This document shows positions 20,648 to 28,700 of a stretch of 34,081 bases of DNA, piece by piece. The notes under the pieces were generated by a model. The model searched no databases. It was not told the DNA's origin and saw only the letters and a list, made by a program, of their open reading frames with translations. The DNA lies in assembly GCA_016758965.1 (NCBI GenBank), contig JAEPRB010000341.1:1-34081 (forward strand), read 5' to 3'. Source of the stretch: Circinella minor. Taxonomy: Eukaryota; Mucoromycota; Mucoromycetes; Mucorales; Lichtheimiaceae. Numbering within the stretch: the first letter of the stretch is position 1; every line of letters begins with the position of its first letter. Position numbers and translations under genes: made by a program.

Positions 20648-21061
20648 TTGGTTTTTTCCAATCGATTTGCGCACACAATTTTTTTTTTTGCGCCCCGAGA
20701 TTTTTTTTTTGCGTGTCCTTATTTAATTTTTTGCGCATTGAATTTCCAAGTTTGCGTATATAAAAAAACAGTTTATTCATAGTACACTTTACTAAAGCAT
20801 TGGCTCAAGAGCCAAACACCTATCAAAAAATGAAGCAGAGTGCCTGATCCAGTTCTGACAGTCCTCCACATTAACCTGCTTTGCAGACTCAACAATTCTA
20901 GCGCTTATATACGCAAACTTAAAAATTCAATGCGCAAAAAAAAAAAATTATACGCAAAAAATTAAAAAAATGTACGCAAAAAAAAAATAAGGACACGCAA
21001 AAAAAAAATCTCGGGGCGCAAAAAAAAAAATTGTGTGCGCAAATCGATTGGAAAAAACCAA
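20648..21061. mobile_element. Foldback/MITE-like element (414 bp) with TGCG/poly-T arms
   Basis: The left arm (20648 to about 20766) and right arm (about 20907-21061) are long inverted repeats starting TTGGTTTTTTCCAATCGATT. They are built of repeated units in which a T tract is followed by TGCG or GCGC. The right arm has about 50 bp of extra T-tract/TGCG units. TATA flanks both ends (20644-20647 and 21062-21065). There is no coding capacity. The central 140 bp is unique. It lies inside the older Helitron, so it inserted later or travelled with it. Confidence 0.85.
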
Positions 21062-21491
21062 TATAACAGGGTTGCCGATCAAGAACAAAAGTATAGTCCG
21101 AAGTTACGGAGTGAAACTTATTACGATTCCGATGCCCAATGATGATATATAATATCATAGTTGTGGAAAAGACTTTTTACTATGATAAAAAAACTACAAA
21201 TATGGATGTGGAGAGACACATGTAATAGATTTTTGCAAAAAAATAAAAATATAACCAAAGACAAACTTTGCCTTTCGATTGATAGTAAAATCATTACAAT
21301 TTTCATAGTAGCAATAGGTTGAAACAAAAACCCTTTCCGCAGACAACTTTTTTGTATTAATTTCCAGCAACCAATGTTTTTATATCGGAATAGCTGACAA
21401 TTATCTTTAAAATACAGTGAGCAAATGAAAAGCGAAAAAATATGAATTCAAAGACAGACTATCTTACAAAAAAGGAAATTTTGAGGTTCAA

Positions 21492-22718
21492 CTATCTTAA
21501 TATACTAGTTTTTGGATTGTGTAAAACTACACATGCATGGAACCACAGTACAGCTCGTGCTTGATCTTTCTTCTTGCTCTTCCCTTTCCCAATTACAATG
21601 CGTAAACCACGAAGACTTTGGAAGCGTCCTTTAAGAACACCAATAGCATGCTCTACTCGTACTCGTGGTGATGATAAACAAAAGTTGAAAGTTTTATTAT
21701 TAGGATGTTGTGCTCTTGGTTCTTTATATGGAGTAATGACTTCTTTGCATAATGGATAGCCTTTATCACCAAGTAAATATTCTTCTCCATCAAAATAACG
21801 TTGAGAATTTAATGCAAGGTCACTATTGTTCCAGACACGAGTATCATGAGCTGAGCCAACAAAACCACAAGTAGCATAGCGAATTCGGATATCAGGATCA
21901 ACAACGACCATAGCTGCCAAAGAATACTCAGATTTTCTATTAAAAAAGTCTTCTTCATTATCAACAGGTGCATATGACAATACAATACCAGTTCCGTCAA
22001 CACAACCAATACAATTAGGAAATCCTGAAGAGCTTTGAATTGTTTCCTTGATATTGTGTTTTTCTGCAGGTGTTGGCCAATATACTTCGTCTGTTCGATG
22101 CCGAAGAAGAGCAGTGATCACCCTGTTGACATATAAATCACTCGTACCAGCTCCAATTCCAAAATGTCTAGCAACTTGTCCAGCAGAAGCGCCATTGCCG
22201 TACATCCCAAAACGATAAAGAGCAACAATCAACTGCTCTCTAACAGGAGCTTGACATATGTAAGAGTTATTTTGAAAGACTTGATCATTCTTGATCTTAT
22301 CCACAAGATCATAAAATGCCTCATAGGTCATACGACCATCTTGTTTGAATTCTTTTTCTGGGAGATTGAATACAACACTACTCATGTAATTCGAAGTAGG
22401 GATCGTTCCCCAGCCCTTTGATTCTAAATATGTTGAACTTGCTACAGCAATATGAATCATTTAGGTGGGTGTTAAATCGAAAAGATCATCATCATTATTG
22501 CTACAATAGCTGTAGTCCAAATCCATATTGATGTCTTGCTCATCAATGTCATCAAACATTTCATCGTCGTCCAACATGAAAGTTGAATTATTATTAAATG
22601 GATTGCCCATATCAACATCATCGTCATCATCATTGAATAAAAAATCACTGATAGCTTCAGCGACAATATAGTCTGCAGTCATATCAAGAATTTTTTTATG
22701 GTCTGAAATGTTAGGCAT
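21492..22718 (-). pseudogene. PIF/Harbinger DDE transposase of the second PIF element (main body)
   Basis: From the ATG at 22718 (MPNISDHKK) an acidic N-terminus runs to a TAA at 22461-22463. The same frame continues at once as MIHIAVASSTYLES, so that stop is probably a point mutation. The rest holds a helix-turn-helix (VREQLIVALYRFGMYGNGAS, ARHFGIGAGTSDLYVNRV) and the full DDE_Tnp_4 catalytic set: IGCVDGTGIVL (Asp), YLLGDKGYPL (Asp) and RVRVEHAIGVLKGRF (Glu). At ACVVLHN (21517) the gene is cut by Helitron DNA. The codons down to the TAG at 21492 are Helitron-derived, and the true C-terminus lies at 13621-13800. With an undamaged catalytic triad, it is disabled by one stop, the insertion and one stop in the tail. 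Partner: the Myb-like protein at 12557-13555. Confidence 0.9.
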
Positions 22719-22932
22719 AATAAAAAAGAGTTTTCAAATGAAGTAAAGCAAAGAAAAAACGAAGTATCAAGAAATCTTTATTATAATATTTTTATGCAAA
22801 AAAACATTTGTTCAAAAAGGGGTCTCAAAGTACTTCCTAGCGATTTCTTCTCTGATTGGCTACTTTCAGAATCCACTGCGAATATCTGTTTGTGAATATT
22901 TGCAAAAATTTTGATGCTTGAGACACCCTAAT

Positions 22933-23981
22933 GAGTATACTGAAGGAGAATCAAGCCAACCTGTAAGAATCATAGAATCTCGTGAGCTAATATTAGACAC
23001 CCTAACAAGATGGAATTCGACATATTATATGATTGCACGTGCTTTGGTGGTGAAGCAAGCGTACAATAGAACTCTCCATGGAATTCCCAAGCTGCAAAAG
23101 TTCGAATTAACTGACGACGAATGGCAATGTCTCCAGAAAATTAGCGAGTTGTTGTTTGAGTTCGCCAGACTAACCCCGTTGATATCTGGTGAATCATATC
23201 CAACAATGAACCTGGTGATAACAGCATACAATCGTCTCCTCAATGTACTGGAAGCCCACATAGAGGCATGGAACGATGTAAGTAAAAAAAATAAGTGAAA
23301 AAAAAGAGTTAACATAATATTTACACAGCGCATATCTCATATAATCATTATACTTACTTTCATATTGTGTATGTGTGTGTGTCTGAATTAATAGAATTGG
23401 CCAGAGTTGTCAGCAGCTGCTAAGGTTGGATGGGTTAAGCTACAAGGTTACTATTGCAAGGCTACTGGTCACGTCTATGCTGTTGCAACTGCCATGGATC
23501 CACGATTAAAGTATGAATGGTGGGAAACTGAAAATTGGGATGAATATCGTAGTGAAGCAATTGAACTTGTTAACACGACATGGGATAAGTATAAACCAGC
23601 ATTCGTTCCAGTCCAACAAGCCTATGATCCTGATGCGCTTATTCAAAGAAGACCAGGTAGAGCCGACCAACTGGCACGATATATTAATGCATATACCTTG
23701 GATGATCCAACTAGTGGTCACAGTAACACGATTGTCCTCGATTATTGGCGTGGTGAAGTAAACGATTGGAATTGAAAGCTATGGCATGAACATACTTGGC
23801 AATCGCTGCTTCATCAGCAAGTTCAGAACGGGTTTTTTCAAGAGCCAAACATTTTTTATCACCTGAACGTAACCGTCTTGGTAGTGAAAAGTTGCGTACA
23901 AGGGTGCTGGTGGATTCGTGGTCTCAATTCTTTGGCGAGAATGAAAAGATTTCAGATGGTAGTAGAACAATGAGGTTATCA
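22933..23981 (+). pseudogene. hAT transposase, C-terminal half
   Basis: The frame is open from the PIF boundary. It reads NEYTEGESSQPV and LILDTLTRWNSTYYMIARAL, then LTDDEWQCLQKISELLFEFA and ISGESYPTMNLVI. A GTAAGT...TAATAG intron (23278-23394) leads to NWPELSAAAKVGWVKLQGYY and YAVATAMDPRLKYEWW. After a frameshift near 23770 and a TGA comes the hAT dimerisation signature LAIAASSASSERVFSRAKHF then LSPERNRLGSEKLRTRVLV. hAT enzymes are DDE transposases that dimerise through this C-terminal domain. The N-terminal half, with its zinc finger and first catalytic Asp, is missing: coding sequence stops exactly where the PIF element begins. The other half was not found to the left of 12235. Confidence 0.85.
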
Positions 23982-24099
23982 TAGTGTTGAGAAAAATAAA
24001 AATAAAAAAATATACCTCTTTTTTTTTCAGCATACTGGAAAATTACTACTCGCCCCCATGAAAAAAATCCACGTCATGTTGTATTTCTACCACACAAAA

Positions 24100-24330
24100 T
24101 ATCAACTTTTTATCACTATAACTTTTTTTTCCTACTATAATTTTTTTTTCAACTATAACTTTCTTTTCCCACTATAACTTCTTTTTTCCCATTATAACTT
24201 TTTTTCTACTAGAACCATTTTCCCACTATAACTTTTTATTACTACAATTCTTTTATTACTACAATTCTCTTTTTACTATAATTCTTTTTTTACTACAATT
24301 CTTTTTTTATTATAACTTATTTATTTCCTA
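24100..24330. repeat. Imperfect ACTATAACTTTTTT-type tandem repeat
   Basis: About ten degenerate units of 18-24 bases alternate CACTATAACT or CTACAATTCT with T-rich tracts. The unit length and sequence drift. It lies in the non-coding 3' part of the hAT element and has no coding capacity. Confidence 0.6.
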
Positions 24331-24516
24331 TTATGTTTTTCAAACCAAAATAATAAAGTCATCTAAAAACAATGCACCTCTGTTACCAATGTGTTACTTT
24401 TCTTAAACGATCTCAAACGACTACCATACACAATCTTGTAAAATACCTTCTCTCATGAAAAAATACTGTGACATCTACTATATAGCCTATATTTTCATCT
24501 AATTGATTCTTTTGCA

Positions 24517-24634
24517 TTACGGATTACGGATTCAATCCGGATTTTTACGAAACGGATTCGGATTGCAATTCTCTAATCTGTGGACAGTCCGGATTTCCGA
24601 AAATTCGATCCGGATCGGTCTACTAAGAACCCTA
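24517..24634. repeat. Putative hAT right end with subterminal CGGAT repeats
   Basis: CGGAT or its complement ATCCG occurs repeatedly in about 100 bp, some copies as ATCCGGAT palindromes. Read inward from the right, the end is TAGGGTTCTTAGTAGACCG, which looks like a hAT terminus; clustered subterminal short motifs are typical of hAT. The adjacent 8 bases (24635-24642) would be the target duplication, but no left partner is visible. This is inference from structure. Confidence 0.4.
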
Positions 24635-24642
24635 CACGTAGT

Positions 24643-25221
24643 TAATCCATATCACTGTCACATCATCATAATAATTATTCGAACACGTAGTCAACCCTTA
24701 GTCACGAACATGTATATTATTATTATTAGTTTATCGTATATCTTATTAATAGTTTAGAAAATATATAAATGCCCCTTCACATTTCATATAATAAAGGATC
24801 ATCTTTCAAGTTATATTTTATTCTTTTATTATCTTTTGTTCCATTCTATTTTTATTGGCTATGGTACTGATCCGCCAAAAATTAATACGACATATCAATA
24901 ATATAAGTCTTGTCTCATCTTGCAAAGTCCGGCGGATTCTGAATTTTTTTTAAAGATATGCGTGCGTAATATTGTAAACCAGATAATAATATGTGCATAT
25001 TTTCGCTCGCGTCTTATGAATGTTTTTTGTATATGTTATTATTATCCTCTATAATTTTTTACGCTTCATTTCAACTCAAAGATCGACATGGATCATTAAA
25101 TTGCAACATTTTATATGAAAGATCATTCTGAAAGCTAATTACATTGACTCAAACTTGGTGTATGCATGTTTATTATATGATTATAAAAGAAATGATAAAA
25201 GAAATGATAAAAAAAACTGCT
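24643..25221. other. AT-rich non-coding interval between hAT and Crypton
   Basis: No ORF with a recognisable domain. It contains one imperfect inverted pair (GATCCGCC near 24871, GGCGGATT near 24932). The 3' end of the Crypton may lie within it, but Cryptons lack inverted repeats and I cannot set the boundary. Confidence 0.5.
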
Positions 25222-27668
25222 TTATTCTTCAACTCTTGTAGTCCACTTCGTTCGGTTTTCATACATCCAATTTATTGACTTGTTACCTAGCACTATACGT
25301 CTGTCATCAATCTCTTTTAAAGCAGCTTCAGGGGTAAGTTCGTATTTTTCTTGATAAGCCTGAATTTCACGAATAATAGTCGCGCGACGATTGACCCATT
25401 TATCATCACCCCTTCGCCACTTGGTTTTCCAAGTACGTTCCAGCTCAAAGACTGCAGGTGAATCAGATAAGCCCATATGCCATTCACGCCACAAGTCATA
25501 CAGATTTGTAATGCCACGGCTCATCTTGTAATGAGGAGGATCGTCTGCAGTACTGGATGTGGTGATGACGTTGTTGGTTGGGGTGTTGTTAGTATGTTGA
25601 GCAGGAATTCCAACGTTGAATATTGTTCTGTTGATAGCTGCAGTACTCGTGGTAATAGGTAATGAAGTGGATGGTGCGGATGGTGTGAATGATTGGTTAC
25701 TGTTTTGGATGTATGATGGGTCGACTTGTAATAAAAATGGGATGCGACCAGAAAGGAGATCATCCAGAAATTGTGATGTACGCTGTGATTGTTGTTCTAT
25801 GTTATGGGTTAATGAAGCAAGACGGGCAGAAACATCTGTGTGCATTGCACGGACGTAATCATGCATTAATGGCATTGCCATTTGAAGGGTAAGATCCTGT
25901 GGTGTTGGTGCTTCGTTCATCGACCTAGTCAATTTGCTATAAGTTCTTCAGTTAGTAAGTGAAACACATAATAGCTTTTTATTTTTATTTTACTTACTTT
26001 TTAAATGTGATGTGTTGGGGATCCTGGAAAAGAGGAGCATCCCAAATGGACAGGCGTGGATAAAGCTCTTGCAGGGGTACTGAATCCTGAAGGAATACAA
26101 CGTTGAGCTGTCGAAGCATTTGAAGGAAACCATCGGCAGCGATGCTCTGATCGCCATGTTCACGACCTCCATTGATTCGCTCTTGCCATACTTCAACCAT
26201 TGGGAATACTTTACGACAGAGTTCGGGGTCGGGTTTTTCAATCGCACGACGTAAGTAAAAGCGACCGCCATCTTTGTGGAATCCTGCCATAACATGGAGC
26301 AGTGCTCTTGGAAGATTTGTGAGATATGCTGACTCTAGCACGTCAAATATCAGATTCCCCTGCACCACGAATGTCAGCCATTTTTGCACCAGACTGTCGA
26401 CCAGCATGCGTTTTCGCCATACTACGAATATGACAGGCCTTGAACCCTTTTTCAATGGCATCATAATGTGCCTTGGGCTGCATTTCCTTCGTATTATCAA
26501 CGTTATCACCTTTACATAATTTTATATTATACCAAGATTCAGGTTTAGTCATATTGGGGAAAGGTTCTTGTACAACGATCCAACGGTGGAATAGGTATAA
26601 TGCTAGCGTCATCCAAGGGCAGGTCTTGATATCGTCATTTCGGATACAAGAACCGTATTGAGACTTACCAAATTTGTTTGTTTTTCCATGGTCAATTAAT
26701 ATAACCAAAGCATGACATTCGATATCAGGAGTTACGCCTTCGCCTTCCAAGGATAAAGTTTGCGCATCGGGCAAATCGAGGGAACGAACATTTTCACCAC
26801 GCAACAGACAGTGATGCGATAATAGTAACATCATTGCATTTCGGTAATGCTCACTTCGATCCTTGCGCAAAAAATAGTTGACAACTTGAGCAAGTTTTTC
26901 TGTTGTCGAATATCCATCAAAAATAGTTCCTGCAGCACGATCTTCATAATTATCACGTCTCTTTTGTCGATCCAATATCCGTGCATTCTTCAATAAGTTT
27001 TTTACAGCATTGATACGTGGTTGGTTTTCCATGACATTGACACCTGCTGTAAGCTGCTCATTATAAAGAGCAGTAATTGCACTGAGATACTGATCGATTG
27101 TTGAAAACCCAATAAGACGAATGGACTCTTGCTCTTGAGGAGATAAATTTTCAACTTGATCCATTTCTTCCTCATCGTCATTTTCAAGATGTAGTTCTTG
27201 ATCGCCATTGCCATCACCATCGGAATCGCTAGAACCGTCAAAAAGCTCCTCAATCTCCATTTCCTCTGCATTTCTCTTTCTACTACCAGGAGTGCGTCGT
27301 TCTCTACCAAGAACCTGGATCGAATTATTTAGTTCGAATGAAATAAATTTGCATTAACGTTTTGCATAAATAAAAATGATACTTACTTTTTCTTGTAAAA
27401 ATAAATTCAACTTTTTACCAGTTACTTAATATCGAGTTATTCTACTAAAACCTTTTTCTTTACACCATTCTTTAAACTCTTTCTGCTTGGGTTTATATGC
27501 ACTCTTGGTGGCTTTTGGTTGAAGTGATTTGGCCATTTCATTTGTGTGGACCACTGCATCTTCCAGTTGTTGTTCCAATTGAGCTTGATGAATATCTTCT
27601 CTTCTTGTTGAAGAACCTGCTGCATTATTTTGACGTCGTTGACGTTGTTGTTTTTGTGGTCGAGGCAT
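25222..27668 (-). pseudogene. CryptonF-like tyrosine recombinase with GCR1_C-type DNA-binding tail
   Basis: Exon 1 (27668-27387) starts MPRPQKQQ and includes AKSLQPKATKSAYKPKQKEF, the N-terminal core-binding-type segment. Intron 27315-27386 is phase 0. Exon 2 (27314-25998) has the recombinase: CLLRGENVRSLDLPD (first Arg), VILIDHGKTNKFGKSQYG (Lys region), KTHAGRQSGAKMADIRG (HxxR), and the Tyr in ESAYLTNLPRALLHVMAGF. Intron 25937-25997 leads to exon 3 (25936-25222), which ends with DLWREWHMGLSDSPAVFELE and TWKTKWRRGDDKWVNRR, the GCR1_C-type domain typical of fungal Cryptons. Lesions: TAA at 27426-27428, and a frameshifting deletion at about 26343 that removes roughly ten residues between the HxxR box and the catalytic Tyr. 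Such enzymes cut and rejoin DNA through a covalent 3'-phosphotyrosine, inserting a circular intermediate. No inverted repeats are expected. Confidence 0.85.
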
Positions 27669-27768
27669 AATTGTTACAATAAAAAGAGAAAATATAGAAT
27701 AATAATATAGAGGAGGATTACGAGCCGTTGTAATAATCGTCAACGTTTATATAGTTTTTAGTCCATTG

Positions 27769-27990
27769 CTGCTGAGCAAAGATTATTTTATTGTTAGAAT
27801 AGTTTTTATTTCATCAGCTTACGGTTCTGATTTGGGATTGAAAAGCTTAGCATGTATACCGAGTAGAACTATATGCTATTAGCTTATGATTTATAATCTT
27901 GGCATGAAATGCTTAGCATAGTTCTTTGATTCAACGAATTGTAAAGAAGTAATTTCAAGAAGTTCTTTTTTTTTATTTTTTGCTCAGCAG
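27769..27990. repeat. Short inverted repeat pair CTGCTGAGCAAA, possible small MITE
   Basis: CTGCTGAGCAAA at 27769-27780 and its perfect inverse at 27979-27990 bound about 220 bp of AT-rich, non-coding DNA, which also contains two partial GCTTAGCATG copies. No clear target duplication was found. It could be a MITE or a chance match of 12 bp. Confidence 0.35.
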
Positions 27991-28149
27991 TAGATCACCT
28001 CAATTAAGATATTTTTTAAACTATCATATATGATACTATCCTTAATGTTATATTTTTTTTATATGTTTCCTCTCCAATCAAACTTTAACAAAAAATAAAC
28101 TATTATTATAATGGTTGGAAAACACACTTTTGTTTTATTTTTTATTAAG

Positions 28150-28330
28150 AAACATTCATGTTTTGACAACATTTTTGCTTGGCTTCCCGCGTTACACGCG
28201 GGTAATCGAACATATTAGGAAATTTCATATTGAGTTGAAGTCCGCTTGACGCTCTGGACGCGAGTCTCGGACGCACTGCGTAACTCCAATAATATGCCCT
28301 ACATAATAATTACGACATACTGTCGTAGCT
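28150..28330. other. GC-rich patch with CCCGCG...CGCGGG hairpin and a TACGACA hairpin
   Basis: In AT-rich surroundings this stretch has a hairpin CCCGCG-TTACA-CGCGGG (about 28187-28203), repeated GGACGC/GTCCGC motifs (about 28231-28276) and a perfect hairpin TACGACA-TAC-TGTCGTA (28311-28327). The first hairpin resembles those near Helitron ends, but no CTRR or TC tip was placed. The last could belong to the 3' end of the adjacent LINE. Assignment is open. Confidence 0.4.
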
Positions 28331-28368
28331 AAAATATCTACAGGATTTTTCAGAAGAAGTTGCCCATG

Positions 28369-28700
28369 GTGTTTTTGATTTCAAGGATGACGTTTTTGAT
28401 TCCAAGGATGACGTTTTTGATTCCAAGGATGACGTTTTTGATTCCAAGGATGACGTTTTTGATTCCGAGGATGACGTTTTTGATTCCATGGATGTTCTTT
28501 TTATAATTGCAGATGTTATTTTTGAATTCAAGGATGGTGTTTTTGATTTCAAGGATGACGTTTTTTAAATCGTGGATGCTATCTTTGAATTCAAAGATGG
28601 TGTTTTTGATTTCAAGGATGACGTTTTTTAAATCATGGATGCTATTTTTGAATTCATGGATGGCGTTTTATTAATCATGGATGGTGTTTTTTTATTTCGA
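28369..28700 (-). repeat. 21-bp minisatellite forming the LINE 3' end
   Basis: Units of GTTTTTGATTCCAAGGATGA plus C repeat with a 21-bp period. About six near-perfect copies (28370 to about 28495) are followed by divergent copies with TTGAATTCAAGG or TTTAAATCATGG variants up to 28700, overlapping the last codons of ORF2. On the minus strand one frame gives a heptad of the type ESKTSSL, probably not translated. Tandem 3' tails are known for several LINE clades. Confidence 0.85.

Larger units (their letters stand above)
19244..21516 (-). mobile_element. Older, degenerate Helitron of the same family
   Basis: On the minus strand its 3' end is AAACGCTAG (CTAG at 19244-19247) behind the same GC-rich hairpin block as the younger copy. 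The proposed 5' end is TC at 21516, directly after CACAA of the PIF transposase gene, giving the A|T target expected of Helitrons. It holds only the C-terminal relic of a helicase (19795-20290) and a 414-bp foldback element. The 5' boundary is less certain than the 3' one. An 11-bp direct repeat (TAATATACTAG) occurs at 21498-21508 and at 13795-13805, which would also allow a boundary slightly inside. Confidence 0.65.
12235..22929. mobile_element. PIF/Harbinger DNA transposon swollen to 10.7 kb by two Helitrons
   Basis: The 35-bp terminal inverted repeats begin AGGGTGTCTCAA and differ at two positions (12235-12269 and 22895-22929). The flanks share AAT on both sides (12232-12234 and 22930-22932), or TA if the tip is taken as GGG. 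The element holds the two expected convergent genes: a Myb-like protein (12557-13555, plus) and a DDE_Tnp_4 transposase (22718 to 13621, minus). The transposase is split by Helitron DNA from 13802 to 21516. Without that, the element is about 2980 bp, close to the 2.9 kb of the other PIF copy in this window. Its right end abuts a hAT transposase fragment, so it probably inserted into a hAT element. Confidence 0.88.

Noticed and set aside
20919..21158. Phe/Cys-rich ORF across the foldback element
   Set aside because: It is the translation of T-tract/TGCG repeat arms, with no coding sense.
24866..24945. GATCCGCC...GGCGGATT inverted pair as an RNA gene or element
   Set aside because: Short imperfect stem, no tRNA-like boxes or target duplication.
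25477..25892. Several plus-strand ORFs opposite the Crypton tail
   Set aside because: Shadows of exon 3, without splice or domain support.
28310..28552. Heptad-repeat ORF (ESKTSSL type) as a real repeat protein
   Set aside because: It is a reading frame through the 21-bp minisatellite; the period divisible by three makes it open by default.
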